Shown: piece after piece, positions 1-9,144 of the stretch
Layout: the number at the start of each line of letters is the position of its first letter
Position numbering within the stretch: position 1 is the stretch's first letter
Assembly: GCA_946623195.1 (NCBI GenBank)
Contig: CAMOQW010000002.1
Coordinates: 1 to 50,738, forward strand
Length of the DNA stretch: 50,738 bases
Source: an uncultured Prevotella sp.
Lineage (GTDB): Bacteria; Bacteroidota; Bacteroidia; Bacteroidales; Bacteroidaceae
Direction of reading: 5' to 3'
Notes under the pieces: generated by a model
The model's database searches: none
What the model was told of the DNA's origin: nothing
Seen by the model: only the letters and a program-made list of their open reading frames with translations
Position numbers and translations under genes: made by a program

Positions 1-231
1 CAATCGGCTATATCCAATCACGGAATCGGACACGCCCAATCGGCTGCCGACAGTCTGGAGTACTATATCAGCTGCGTAGAAGCCCAACTCTCGAAGATTA
101 GCGACAGCTGTTACGAGGCCCAGGTGGAGCGGCTCATCCGCGTGGACGACCGGCTGAGCCGACTGGTCAACCGCATCATCATGGACGGCATCATCACCGA
201 CACGCTGCGCCACACCGCACTGTCAGAATAA
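1..231 (+). CDS. 3' end of an unrecognised protein (partial)
   Basis: An open frame runs from the window edge to a TAA at 229-231 and gives the last 76 residues of a protein whose start lies outside the window. The visible part is rich in charged and leucine/isoleucine residues and looks helical; it has no membrane segment and no motif that I recognise. It ends 23 bp before the next start codon on the same strand, so it is probably co-transcribed with the thioredoxin-fold gene. No function can be assigned from this fragment. Confidence 0.6.
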   Translation, partial: QSAISNHGIGHAQSAADSLEYYISCVEAQLSKISDSCYEAQVERLIRVDDRLSRLVNRIIMDGIITDTLRHTALSE

Positions 232-254
232 CCCCCAAAAAACGACATACCACT

Positions 255-2270
255 ATGAAGCAACGAATCAGCAACATCATCCTACTGACGGCCCTGAGCA
301 TCGGCCTCAGCGCTCAACCCACTGATGCCATACGGGCCATCGACCAAGCCATCAGCCACTTCGTCGGCAGTTCCGGACTCATGGCTATGGACACCCACTG
401 GAGCCACAACCAGCAGCAGTGGACGTTTAAAATAGTTCAGACTGCTGAACCCGACAAGGCGCAGCCCAGTGCCGAACTGCAATCCCTGCTCGCCACCATC
501 AGCCAGCACACGCCAGAGGCTGCCAGCAGTTATTTCCACGACACGACGGACGGACAGGCTCCCTTCGCCATGCTGGTCTACGAGCGCCGCGACAACTACC
601 ACGGCGGCATCTTGGGCCGATACGAGATGAAGGACAACTACAACTTCCGCATCCTGAACTTCCGCGACACGGCGGGGCTGACCAGCTATGGCATACAGTG
701 GAGCGAAGAGCAGTTCGCCGATACAGACGGCAAGCCGCTGAGGAGCACTGACGGTATCATCTTCAAGTTCTACGGCGGCACTTGGCAGATGCAACCCTTC
801 CGGCAGCAGAACCCTTGGGAACCGAAGGACCAGCCGGCCCGCCGACCCGTCAGCAAGAGCGAGCGCGCCCTGTATGAGACGCTGGTATCGCAGGTGCAGT
901 ACCTTAGCAGCCTTTATCATCAGAACGAGCAAAGCGGCAACGAGCAGAACTGCGACGCCATCGTCTACATGATGAAAAACCAGATAGAGGGCTACGAGGG
1001 CAAGCTCACGTCGCGGCAGTATGACGAGGTGGTGCGGCTGCTGCCTAACTTCGACCGACAGCATGCCCGGCAGATGCGCCGCCGCATGATAGACAAGGCC
1101 ATGGCCAAGTTGTCGAAATCGGTGATAAAGACGCCCGCCGCCTTCGAATACATGGACCGCAACGAGGGTGACTTCATAGCAAACGACGACCTGCGGCTGC
1201 TGTCGCTGCGCTATCAGACCAGCGGCTCCGAGCAGCCGACCACGGTGGAAGTACGGCTCAGCGGACCCGTCGACCGCGATGCATGGCCCGTACTGGTGAA
1301 GCCCGTCTGCCCGAATCAGGAGGCCTACAGCACCGACATCGAGCACCATCAGTTTACGCTCTGTGCCGACTTCAGCCGCCACCAGCTGCTGGAGGTCAGC
1401 GACAGTCGGGGCCACCGCATGATGCTCTTCGCCGACAGCATCCCCACCACCGTCAACCTGGCCGAGATGACGCTCACGGGGTCGCCGCTCAACGAGCGCT
1501 TCGTCCACTGCCAGCGCCGACTGAATGCACTGCGCACGGAGCTGAAGAAATACGTCAGCCCGTTCGGCTTCAACCACGACTTTGAAATCATGGACGCCGA
1601 GGGGTTTCGCCGCGTCAGTCAGAAGGCGCATGAATTGCAAATGCAGTTCATTGACGAAAACCGCGAAAACATGATTCCCGCTTGGTACATAGCCGACAAC
1701 TATACCACGATGACTGCCGACGAACTGGCCCGATGCCTCCAGAAGGGCCGAGCCTATAGCGACCACGTGGCGCTGCAGCCTGCACAGGAGTGGTACGAGG
1801 GCTTGCAGAAGCGCCGGCCCGGCCAGCAGTTCCGCGATGTGGCCTGCATCGACACGGCGGGCGTCCGTCACCAGTTGAGCGACTACATCGGCCGCGGCGA
1901 CTACGTGGTGCTCAACTTCTGGGCCACGTGGCAAATCCTGACCCGCAGCAGTTGCAAGCTGATGAAGCAAATGGCCAAGCAACATGCCGGCAAGAACCTG
2001 CGCGTCATCGGCTTCGCACTGGACACCGACCGGCACCAATGGCGCCAATACGTAAAGGCTCGCTCGCTGGAATACGAACACCTGTCGTCAGCCGCCCCGT
2101 CAGCTGGTCACGACCAGCATCCGTGGTCGTCGCCCGTCGCCCGCGAGTACGGCATCCATGCTCTGCCAGAGACCATCATCTTCGCCCCCGACGGCCGCAT
2201 CGTCTGCACCGGTCTGGCTGGCGAGGCCCTCCGCGCCAAGGTCAACAGTCTGCCGCTGAAACGGAAATAA
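255..2270 (+). CDS. Secreted thioredoxin-fold (TlpA-like) protein without redox cysteines
   Basis: A 671-residue protein with a Sec signal peptide ending near residue 20 (…SAQP), a long middle region without a recognised domain, and a C-terminal TlpA/AhpC-TSA-like thioredoxin fold from about residue 530. The fold is marked by VVLNFWATW (551-559), a core strand RVIGFALD, and the cis-proline loop HALPETI. In the family FWAxW is followed directly by CxxC; here residues 560-563 are QILT and the nearest cysteine is C567, so thiol-disulfide exchange by the usual mechanism is not expected. Bacteroidetes encode many large periplasmic TlpA-like proteins of unknown role. It starts 23 bp after the upstream partial gene and probably shares its transcript. 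The fold assignment is fairly sure; the function is unknown. Confidence 0.8.
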   Translation: MKQRISNIILLTALSIGLSAQPTDAIRAIDQAISHFVGSSGLMAMDTHWSHNQQQWTFKIVQTAEPDKAQPSAELQSLLATISQHTPEAASSYFHDTTDGQAPFAMLVYERRDNYHGGILGRYEMKDNYNFRILNFRDTAGLTSYGIQWSEEQFADTDGKPLRSTDGIIFKFYGGTWQMQPFRQQNPWEPKDQPARRPVSKSERALYETLVSQVQYLSSLYHQNEQSGNEQNCDAIVYMMKNQIEGYEGKLTSRQYDEVVRLLPNFDRQHARQMRRRMIDKAMAKLSKSVIKTPAAFEYMDRNEGDFIANDDLRLLSLRYQTSGSEQPTTVEVRLSGPVDRDAWPVLVKPVCPNQEAYSTDIEHHQFTLCADFSRHQLLEVSDSRGHRMMLFADSIPTTVNLAEMTLTGSPLNERFVHCQRRLNALRTELKKYVSPFGFNHDFEIMDAEGFRRVSQKAHELQMQFIDENRENMIPAWYIADNYTTMTADELARCLQKGRAYSDHVALQPAQEWYEGLQKRRPGQQFRDVACIDTAGVRHQLSDYIGRGDYVVLNFWATWQILTRSSCKLMKQMAKQHAGKNLRVIGFALDTDRHQWRQYVKARSLEYEHLSSAAPSAGHDQHPWSSPVAREYGIHALPETIIFAPDGRIVCTGLAGEALRAKVNSLPLKRK

Positions 2271-2312
2271 CACGCATAAAATTAGTAGATTTAGGATTTT
2301 AGGGCCCAACCT

Positions 2313-2345
2313 GCGTGCAGTTCGTCGCGACGACGGGCTGCACGC
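2313..2345 (+). terminator. Hairpin downstream of the thioredoxin-fold gene
   Basis: GCGTGCAG (2313-2320) pairs with CTGCACGC (2338-2345), and the loop itself holds the 10-bp palindrome CGTCGCGACG (2323-2332). It lies about 40 bp after the stop codon. No clear U-tract follows, so terminator function is an inference from position. Confidence 0.45.
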
Positions 2346-2399
2346 TTCATATCCACGCCGTTTCAACTAAAAAAGAAAGTTAAACACTCTTACGTTTGC

Positions 2400-2430
2400 T
2401 TGGCCGTATGCAGCGAATCGCTTACCTTTG
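2400..2430 (+). promoter_or_regulatory. Bacteroidetes-type promoter for the outer-membrane protein
   Basis: TTGG at 2400-2403, a 19-bp spacer and TACCTTTG at 2423-2430 match the Bacteroidetes housekeeping promoter form (TTTG, 19-21 bp, TAnnTTTG). It implies a leader of about 135 nt before the ATG at 2572. Confidence 0.75.
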
Positions 2431-2435
2431 CAGCA

Positions 2436-2571
2436 TTAAACTAAGAAAAACGTTGAAACGTATGCTGGGAAGTGTCCTCCAGTTTTCACTTCATTACAAT
2501 TCTTTAACGCTTCCGGCTGTAATATTCCAGCCCAGGCAGTGTCTAACGTAATAGTAACAACAAAATCAGAC
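2436..2571 (+). other. Long 5' leader of the outer-membrane protein gene
   Basis: The 2271-2571 gap holds the hairpin at 2313, this promoter and about 135 nt of leader. The leader contains a small hairpin, GGCTG (2515-2519) with CAGCC (2528-2532), and the complementary pair CTGG/CCAG around 2465-2482. It matches no riboswitch class that I know. Its length is unusual for this window, where many leaders are under 30 nt. Confidence 0.4.
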
Positions 2572-5391
2572 ATGAAGAAACTAACAATCATGACCCTCCT
2601 GCTGGCCCTCGCGGCACTGACGGCGACGGCACAGGAACGGAAAGACAGCGTCTACCTGAGCGGCACGGTGGCCGACGCATTCACGAAGGCGGCAGTGCCC
2701 GACGTGCTGGTGACGCTGATGCGGCCCGACTCTACCGTCGTCGATACGGCACGGGTGTGGAAGGGCCGAGGCTATACGTGGGGCATCGGACGGTCGGCCG
2801 AGACCACGGGCTACTATTTCAAGATTAAGCGCGAACCGGCCCAGCTCATCCTGCGTTTCGAGCACCCTAACTACGAGACGGCCTATGCCGATGTCAGCAT
2901 CAAGCACGTCAGCCGTCGGCAGCAGACGGTGGAGGGGCCGAAGGTGTACTTGAAGAAGACCACGAAGGCTCACCACTTCGAAGGCGGCGAACTGGACGAA
3001 CTGGTGGTGAAGGCCACGAAAGTGAAGATGGTGTGGAAGGGCGACACGCTGGTCTATAATGCCGACGCCTTCAACGTGCCGGAGGGCTCGATGCTCGACG
3101 GACTCATCAAGCAGCTGCCCGGCGTGGAACTGACGGAGGAGGGCGAGATATTCGTCAACGGCAAGAAGATAGACAATCTGACGCTGAACGGCGCCGACTT
3201 CTTCAAGGGCAAGAACAAGGTGATGCTGCAGAACCTGCCCTACTTCACGGTGAAGAATGTGGAGGTGTACAACAAGCAGACGCCGCAGAACAAATACCTC
3301 GGCATCAACGACGAGGACAAGAAGGAATACACGATGGACGTGGTGCTGAAGCGCGAATACAGCATCGGCGGCACGGCCAACCTCGAGGCGGGCTATGGCA
3401 CCGACGACCGCTACAAGCTGAAGGCCTTCGGACTGCGCTACTCTGACCACACGCGCGCCGTGCTCTTCGGCGGGGCCAACAACATCAACGAGTCGACGGA
3501 GTACGATGCCGACAACGAGCAGTACAAAGACCGCAGCAACCAGGCCGGCCACCGACACTTCCGCCAGGCAGGCGGCATGTTCACCTACCTCGCGCCGGAG
3601 AACAAGGTGAACAATGCCACCCAGGTGAACGTGACGTGGCAGGACGACAAGGGCGACACGCGACGCAACAGCGAGAACTACCTGACCGACGGCAGCAGCA
3701 CGTTCGGACGCTCGGAGAGCCACAACCGCAGCCGCCCCGTCAACCTGAACATGCGCAACACGTTCACGCTGAACGGCCCCGTCCACATCTATTCGCAAGC
3801 CAACATCGACTACAACCGCCACCGCTACGACAGCGAGGGATGGAACCTCTCGACCGCCGACGCGCTTTATGCCGACAGCATCAACAGCGCGCGCTTCCGC
3901 TCCAGCGACCGTTCGTCGTCGCTCTCGGGCTGGGGCTATGCCGACATCAGCAAGCGGCTGAAGTCGGGCGACTCGTACCAGCTGAGCCTCAACGGCAGCT
4001 TCAGCCGACGGATAAGCCCGGAGACGGAGAGTGAGAACCACTACGTCTACCACCGGTTGGACACCCGCGACGACCGCGACCGACTGAGCCGCTCACCTTA
4101 TTATAATTATAGCTACTCGGCACGACTCACCTACCGCTACACGCTGAACGACTGGACGCTGTCGCCATTCTACAGCATCCGCCCCGCCCGCAACCACAAC
4201 GAGCGCCGCGAACTGCTGCGCGACAGCATCGACTACGTGCTGGACCAGCTGAACAGCTACGACACCGACGTGCGCTCGCTGCGCCACTCGGCGGGCATGA
4301 CCGTCAGCTACGGTCGCCAGACGAAGGAAGGGGGATACATCAGCATCTACGGCAGCTTGAGCAGCTACTTCGACCGTCAGCGCATGGACTACGACCGCCA
4401 GCAACTGACGCGCCACTACACGCAGGTGGAGCCATACTTCTACCTATTCTGGCGCAGCAAGGGGGACAAGAAGCGATTCCACGCCAACTATCAGATGAGC
4501 CACTCGACGCCATCGGTCACCGACCTGCTGAGCCGTCCGCAGACCAGCGACCCGCTGAACATCTACCTGAGCAATCCCGACCTGCAACAGTCGACGCGCC
4601 ACAGCTGGCGCATCGAGTACACTGTGCGCCGCGACTCCATCGGCCAGACCATCCGCATGGAGTGGAACACGGGCCTCACGCGCAACGACATCAGTCGAGG
4701 CTACACCTACGACACGACGACGGGCGTGAGCACCTACCGCCCGCTGAACATCAAGAGCGGCAACTGGAACACGGCCTTCACCCTGGTCTGGAACCGCGCC
4801 TTGGACAAGCAGAAACTATGGAACATCGGCAACGAACTGCGCGCCGACTACCGCCGCAGCACCAGCGCCGCCTCCGCCCAGTACGCAGCCGAATCAGGGC
4901 AACAAGCGGAGCAGCCGCTGAGCCGTGTGGACAACCTGCTGCTGCGCTACAAACCCAACCTGCGCTACCAGAAGGACGCGCTGACCCTGCGGCTGAAGGG
5001 CGAACTGGCCTACCGCAACATACACCGCAACATCACCATCGGCCAGCAGCCCACCGACCTCTGGGACTTCAGCTACGGACTCTATGCCTCGTACAAGTTG
5101 CCGCTGGACTTCACCATCGACACCGACCTGACCAAGCACCAGCGCCGAGGCTACAGCGACCCAGAGATGAACGCTGGCCGCCTCTACTGGGACGCCTCGC
5201 TCACCAAGTCGTTCCGCGAAGGCCGCTGGGTCGTGAAACTGCGGGGCTACGACCTGCTGGGCCAGGTCAGCAACCTGCGCTACAGCATCAATGCCCAGGG
5301 CCGCACCGAGACGTGGAACAACGTGCTGAAGCGCTACGCCCTGCTGACCGTTAGCTACCGCTTTACGCAGAAGCCGAAGAAAAAGAATTAA
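2572..5391 (+). CDS. TonB-receptor-like outer-membrane beta-barrel protein
   Basis: A 939-residue protein starting at the ATG at 2572; an in-frame GTG at 2539 would put eleven polar residues before the signal peptide and is rejected. After the signal peptide (cleavage near LTATAQ) comes a CarboxypepD_reg-like beta domain (about residues 25-125), then a plug-like segment around 140-250 with MLDGLIKQLPGVEL and the repeated IxVNGKxIxxLTLNG pattern of Bacteroidetes TonB-dependent receptors. The remainder is a barrel rich in Tyr, Arg and Asp of the OMP_b-brl_3 kind. No SusD-like partner follows, so it is not a typical SusCD pair. The cargo cannot be read from sequence. It converges with the helix-hairpin-helix gene across the palindromic array at 5413-5490. 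Confidence 0.85.
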   Translation: MKKLTIMTLLLALAALTATAQERKDSVYLSGTVADAFTKAAVPDVLVTLMRPDSTVVDTARVWKGRGYTWGIGRSAETTGYYFKIKREPAQLILRFEHPNYETAYADVSIKHVSRRQQTVEGPKVYLKKTTKAHHFEGGELDELVVKATKVKMVWKGDTLVYNADAFNVPEGSMLDGLIKQLPGVELTEEGEIFVNGKKIDNLTLNGADFFKGKNKVMLQNLPYFTVKNVEVYNKQTPQNKYLGINDEDKKEYTMDVVLKREYSIGGTANLEAGYGTDDRYKLKAFGLRYSDHTRAVLFGGANNINESTEYDADNEQYKDRSNQAGHRHFRQAGGMFTYLAPENKVNNATQVNVTWQDDKGDTRRNSENYLTDGSSTFGRSESHNRSRPVNLNMRNTFTLNGPVHIYSQANIDYNRHRYDSEGWNLSTADALYADSINSARFRSSDRSSSLSGWGYADISKRLKSGDSYQLSLNGSFSRRISPETESENHYVYHRLDTRDDRDRLSRSPYYNYSYSARLTYRYTLNDWTLSPFYSIRPARNHNERRELLRDSIDYVLDQLNSYDTDVRSLRHSAGMTVSYGRQTKEGGYISIYGSLSSYFDRQRMDYDRQQLTRHYTQVEPYFYLFWRSKGDKKRFHANYQMSHSTPSVTDLLSRPQTSDPLNIYLSNPDLQQSTRHSWRIEYTVRRDSIGQTIRMEWNTGLTRNDISRGYTYDTTTGVSTYRPLNIKSGNWNTAFTLVWNRALDKQKLWNIGNELRADYRRSTSAASAQYAAESGQQAEQPLSRVDNLLLRYKPNLRYQKDALTLRLKGELAYRNIHRNITIGQQPTDLWDFSYGLYASYKLPLDFTIDTDLTKHQRRGYSDPEMNAGRLYWDASLTKSFREGRWVVKLRGYDLLGQVSNLRYSINAQGRTETWNNVLKRYALLTVSYRFTQKPKKKN

Positions 5392-5412
5392 TCAGCCCGC
5401 AGCATTTTTTTT

Positions 5413-5490
5413 CCCAAAGTTTGAAACATGTATTTCAGACTTTGCAACATGTATCCCAAAGTTTGCAACATATATACCAAACTTTGGGAT
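5413..5490. repeat. Array of four ~21-bp units ending in a hairpin, between convergent genes
   Basis: Three direct units start at 5413, 5434 and 5455 (period 21) with the core CCCAAAGTTTG…AACATGTAT; the middle unit is degenerate. A fourth, inverted unit begins at 5477. Units 3 and 4 form a perfect 13-bp stem, ATCCCAAAGTTTG (5453-5465) with CAAACTTTGGGAT (5478-5490), with a 12-nt loop, followed by AAAAATTT. It probably terminates both converging genes. It is one of four arrays of this design in the window. Confidence 0.8.
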
Positions 5491-5508
5491 AAAAATTTCA
5501 TAGTGTGT

Positions 5509-6357
5509 TTAGAACTCCACGTAAGGGGTCAATCGCAGGATGGCTTCGGGCGGGAAATCTTTCGACAGGCTAAGGTCTTGCAGTGAATGCAGGTCGCCGT
5601 GCAGCCGGCGATAGTCCGCGATGGCCTTAGCCTGATGGTAGTTGATGTAGGGATGGCGGCGCAGCTCTCGCAGCGTCAGTCGGTTGAGGTTCAGTTTCCG
5701 AGGCGATGCGTTCTCGATGACGAAATATTTCTTGGCCTCCTGTGGGAAGCCCTCTATCTCGTCCAACTGGTCGACGCTGACGTATCCACCCAAACGCTGT
5801 CCATAGCGTAGAATCTCCTTGGCGTAATAGTTGCCGATGCCAGGCACTTTGCGCAGTTGCAGGGTATCGGCGGTATTGAGCACCACATGTTCCGTTTCTT
5901 GTATCTTGACGGGATAGCGCAGGGTGTCGCGCTCGTTGGGTTCGCTCTTGCTCACCAGCGTCGCTGCCGGCTGGTAGTCGGCCGATATGCGGATATAAGG
6001 CTCCAGCTCCCGATATTGCTTGACGGTGAGTCCGTATAGTCGGGCAAAGTCTTCCTTTCGGCGATAGATGCCGCCGTGGGCGCGATACTTATAGATGTTG
6101 CGCACCTGCCAAGGTTGCAGTCCGAGGCGCAGCAGTTGGGTGCTGTCGGCGGTGTTGGGGTCGAAGGGGAAGCGCTCCGGGTTATGCGGCGATGCCGCGT
6201 AGTACTGAACAGGGCGATGCGGGCGAGAGCGGTGAGTCTGAGTGCTGTCGCTGGCAGAGAAGGCTGACGATTGGCGACCTGTCAGCCAGATGCCTGTCAG
6301 GGCCAAGACGGCAACCATAAGGGCGGCAACGGCTATACGACGGTCACTGCGTATCAT
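5509..6357 (-). CDS. ComEA-like helix-hairpin-helix DNA-binding protein
   Basis: A 282-residue protein. The start is taken at the ATG at 6357-6355 (MIRSDRR), which overlaps the stop of the upstream transporter as ATGA; the longer frame would begin inside that gene. A single N-terminal membrane segment or signal anchor (about residues 10-27) precedes three helix-hairpin-helix units: FDPNTAD… (around 65-125), LNTADTLQLRKVPGIGNYYA (around 160-220) and LNLNRLTLRELRRHPYIN (around 225-280). The middle unit has the classic PGIG hairpin. Such repeats bind duplex DNA non-specifically; ComEA-type proteins act at the outer face of the inner membrane in DNA uptake. The family call is firm; a competence role is inference. 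Confidence 0.8.
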   Translation of the reverse strand: MIRSDRRIAVAALMVAVLALTGIWLTGRQSSAFSASDSTQTHRSRPHRPVQYYAASPHNPERFPFDPNTADSTQLLRLGLQPWQVRNIYKYRAHGGIYRRKEDFARLYGLTVKQYRELEPYIRISADYQPAATLVSKSEPNERDTLRYPVKIQETEHVVLNTADTLQLRKVPGIGNYYAKEILRYGQRLGGYVSVDQLDEIEGFPQEAKKYFVIENASPRKLNLNRLTLRELRRHPYINYHQAKAIADYRRLHGDLHSLQDLSLSKDFPPEAILRLTPYVEF

Positions 6358-7709
6358 ATCACACCCAACTGATGGAGGAAGATAAGGCCGATGCACAGCG
6401 GACAGAGGAAGCGCACGGCAAAGAGATAAGCCGGGAACAGGCGGCAACCGAAGGTGCCAAAGTTGGTGAACTCGTCGCGAGCCACCTGTTTAGGAATATA
6501 CCAGCCCACGAAGAGGCAGGCCAGCATGGCTCCGGCAGGCAGCATGAAGTTGGCGGTCAGCTGGTCGCAGAAGTCCATCACCGAGCGATCCATCAGCTGC
6601 AGCGAAGGCAGGGCACCGACTGAGAGGCTGCACACCACGCTGATGACGGAGGCCACGACGGTGACTACCCAGGCCGACCGGCGTCGCGGCAAGTTCCACT
6701 CCTCGGTGAAGAAGGCCGTCCCAATCTCGTGCATGGAAATGGTAGACGTGAGAGCCGCGAAGACCAGCAGGGCATAAAACATGATGCTGACCACATAACC
6801 CACGGCAGGCACAGCGGAAAAAGCCTGTTGGAACACGTTGGGCAGGGTGATGAAGATGAGCGACGGTCCTGAGTCGGGACTGATGCCCACCGAGGCGGCG
6901 GCAGGGAAAATCATGAGTCCCGAGAGGATGGCTACCAGCGTGTCGAGCAGCGCTATCTGGACAGCCGAAGGCAGCAGTCGGGTGTCGCGACTGAAATAGC
7001 TGGCGTAGGTGCAGAGACAGGCGGTGCCCAACGACAGCGAGAAGAAGGCCTGACCGAGGGCTTCGAGCATGACGTCGGACGAAAGTTTGGAGAAGTCGGG
7101 CATCAGCAGGAATCGAATGCCTTCGCCGGCTCCTGGCAACAGGCACGAGGCTACCACCAAAATCATCAGGAGCACGAACAGGATGGGCATCAGGAACTTG
7201 GAGGCCCGTTCAATGCCTTTCCGCACTCCGCGAACGATGACCAGATGGGTGAGCAGCAGGAAGCCCAGCGCCCAGAGGAGGGGTTTCAGCGGATGACTGG
7301 AGAAGCTGACGAAATAGCGGCTGACATAGTCGGCATCGCCCATCACCTGCCCGGCTATCGAGGCAAACAGGTACTGCAGACACCAGCCTGCCACGACGGC
7401 ATAGAAGCCGAGAATGATGGTGGAAGTGAGTATGCCCAGATAGCCCACCAATTTCCAAGGACGCCCGCCGGAGAGCTTGTCGTAGGCAGCGGCGGCATTG
7501 GCCTGCGCGTGGCGTCCCACAATGAACTCGCTGACCATGCCGGGCAGTCCCAGCAGCAGGATGCAGGCAATATATATCAGGATGAAGGCGGCCCCACCGT
7601 TCTGGCCCGTCATATAGGGGAAGCGCCACACGTTGCCCAACCCTACGGCTGAACCTGCCGTAGCCAGCACGATGCCAAGACGACTGCCGAAATTGCCTCG
7701 TTCACTCAT
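6354..7709 (-). CDS. Sodium-dependent NSS-family transporter (paralogue 1)
   Basis: A 451-residue inner-membrane protein of the neurotransmitter:sodium symporter family (LeuT/TnaT type). The N-terminal signature FGSRLGIVLATAGSAVGLGN followed by VWRFPYMTGQNGG is the TM1 region that carries the Na+ and substrate sites, and about eleven hydrophobic segments follow. Known bacterial members import amino acids such as tryptophan, tyrosine or leucine with Na+; the substrate here cannot be assigned. It lies 9 bp downstream of a close paralogue on the same strand, a tandem duplication, and its stop overlaps the start of the helix-hairpin-helix gene by 4 bp, so the three genes are probably one transcript. 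Confidence 0.9.
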   Translation of the reverse strand: MSERGNFGSRLGIVLATAGSAVGLGNVWRFPYMTGQNGGAAFILIYIACILLLGLPGMVSEFIVGRHAQANAAAAYDKLSGGRPWKLVGYLGILTSTIILGFYAVVAGWCLQYLFASIAGQVMGDADYVSRYFVSFSSHPLKPLLWALGFLLLTHLVIVRGVRKGIERASKFLMPILFVLLMILVVASCLLPGAGEGIRFLLMPDFSKLSSDVMLEALGQAFFSLSLGTACLCTYASYFSRDTRLLPSAVQIALLDTLVAILSGLMIFPAAASVGISPDSGPSLIFITLPNVFQQAFSAVPAVGYVVSIMFYALLVFAALTSTISMHEIGTAFFTEEWNLPRRRSAWVVTVVASVISVVCSLSVGALPSLQLMDRSVMDFCDQLTANFMLPAGAMLACLFVGWYIPKQVARDEFTNFGTFGCRLFPAYLFAVRFLCPLCIGLIFLHQLGVI

Positions 7710-7718
7710 TAGCTTGAT

Positions 7719-9083
7719 TTAGTTAAGCAACCCTAACTGGTGGAGGAAAATAAACAGGATGGCCAGCGGACACACATACTTCACCAGGAAAAGATAAAAG
7801 TGGAAATAGCGCCCACGCAGCGTGCCCCAGTTGGTGAACTCGTCGCGCACCATCTTATGGGGAACAAACCAGCCGATGAGAATACAGGTGAGGAAACCCA
7901 CGATGGGCAGGAATATCTGGCCCGTCACGAAGTCGAACCAGTCGAACAGCGGCTTACCGAAAAGCGTCAACCCGTCGACAGCACCCAACGACAGCGAACA
8001 GAGAGCACCGATGACTGCCGTAGAGATGGTGACGATGAGGGCGGCACGCTTGCGGGTGATAACCAGTTCTTCCTGGAAGAAGGCTGTGGACACCTCGTGG
8101 AGCGACATCAGCGAGGTGAGGGCGGCCAGCGACAGCAGAATGAAGAAAAGCAGCGAGATGACGTAGCCCACCACAGGCATACTGCCGAAGGCGTGCTGGA
8201 ACACGTTAGGCAGGGTGATGAAGATGAGCGACGGCCCGGAGTCGGGATTGACACCCACGGAGAAGGCTGCCGGGAATATCATGAGTCCGGCCAGGATGGC
8301 CACCAGGCAGTCGATGACGCCTATCTGGATAGCCGACGCGGTGAGGTTGGTTTGCTTGGAGAAATAGCTGGCATAAGTACACAGACAGCCCATAGCAATG
8401 CTCAGCGAATAGAACGCCTGGCCCAAGGCTGCCAGGAAAACGTCGCCGTTGATCTTGGTGAAGTCGGGTTGCAGCAGGAAGCGGATGCCCTTGTCGGCAT
8501 CGGGCAACATACAGGCAGCCACCACGATGACCAGCAGGAGGATGAAGAGTGTGGGCATCATGAGCTTGGAGGCCTTCTCGATACCGTCGCGCACGCCGTG
8601 CTCTACAATCAGATAGGTGACAAACAGTATGATGACTGTCCAGAGGACGGGCTTCACGGGGTCGGCAGACAGGTCGGCAAAGTACTGCTGGAAGTAGGCG
8701 GGGGCGCCGCTCATGTGGCCGATAAACGTAGCCCATACGTACTGCAGGCACCAGCCGGCCACCACTGCATAGTAGCCCGTAATGAGGAATCCCGTCAGCA
8801 CCCCCATATAGCCTATCACCGACCACGGGCCGCCGTTGGAGAGCTTGCGATAGGCACGGGCCGTGTTGGAACGTCCGTTGCGTCCGATAATGAATTCGCT
8901 GATCATGCAGGGTATGCCCAACAGAAGCACGCAGACTACATAGATGATGATGAACACGGCACCACCATTTTCACCTGTCATATAAGGGAAGCGCCACACA
9001 TTACCCAAGCCGACTGCGGAACCGGCAGTGGCCAGGATGACACCCATCTTGCTGCCAAAATTAGCTCTTTCCAGTTTAGCCAT
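7719..9083 (-). CDS. Sodium-dependent NSS-family transporter (paralogue 2)
   Basis: A 454-residue protein starting at ATG 9083 (MAKLERANFGSK), chosen because the promoter at 9116-9109 lies 25 bp upstream; an in-frame ATG at 9098 is also possible but leaves almost no leader. The much longer upstream extension of this frame crosses the divergent gene and is rejected. It has the NSS TM1 signature GVILATAGSAVGLGN and the WRFPYMTGENGG motif, and aligns along its length with the downstream paralogue, including GSLxxDFxK-like loops and the PxVFQ(Q/H)AF segment. It is probably a Na+-coupled amino-acid importer. The tandem pair may differ in substrate or expression. Confidence 0.9.
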   Translation of the reverse strand: MAKLERANFGSKMGVILATAGSAVGLGNVWRFPYMTGENGGAVFIIIYVVCVLLLGIPCMISEFIIGRNGRSNTARAYRKLSNGGPWSVIGYMGVLTGFLITGYYAVVAGWCLQYVWATFIGHMSGAPAYFQQYFADLSADPVKPVLWTVIILFVTYLIVEHGVRDGIEKASKLMMPTLFILLLVIVVAACMLPDADKGIRFLLQPDFTKINGDVFLAALGQAFYSLSIAMGCLCTYASYFSKQTNLTASAIQIGVIDCLVAILAGLMIFPAAFSVGVNPDSGPSLIFITLPNVFQHAFGSMPVVGYVISLLFFILLSLAALTSLMSLHEVSTAFFQEELVITRKRAALIVTISTAVIGALCSLSLGAVDGLTLFGKPLFDWFDFVTGQIFLPIVGFLTCILIGWFVPHKMVRDEFTNWGTLRGRYFHFYLFLVKYVCPLAILFIFLHQLGLLN

Positions 9084-9108
9084 TTCGTATTTTCTCATAA
9101 TTCGCTTG

Positions 9109-9116
9109 CAAAAGTA
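9109..9116 (-). promoter_or_regulatory. TACTTTTG promoter element for the NSS operon
   Basis: On the minus strand 9116-9109 reads TACTTTTG, matching TAnnTTTG, 25 bp before ATG 9083. It is back to back with the same octamer on the plus strand at 9129-9136, 12 bp away. Confidence 0.7.
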
Positions 9117-9128
9117 TAAAATATTTCT

Positions 9129-9136
9129 TACTTTTG
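9129..9136 (+). promoter_or_regulatory. TACTTTTG promoter element for the VanZ-like gene
   Basis: TACTTTTG on the plus strand, 8 bp before the ATG at 9145. Its -33 region must lie over the divergent minus-strand promoter, so the two promoters physically overlap and may compete. Confidence 0.7.
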
Positions 9137-9144
9137 CAACCAAA

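Noticed and set aside
282..2081. 599-codon open frame on the minus strand
   Set aside because: It is a shadow of the GC-rich thioredoxin-fold gene: no domain, no promoter, low-complexity valine/leucine composition, while the plus strand has a signal peptide and a recognisable fold.
7740..9119. 459-codon plus-strand frame antisense to the second NSS transporter
   Set aside because: Very charged shadow of a membrane-protein gene; no start context or motif.
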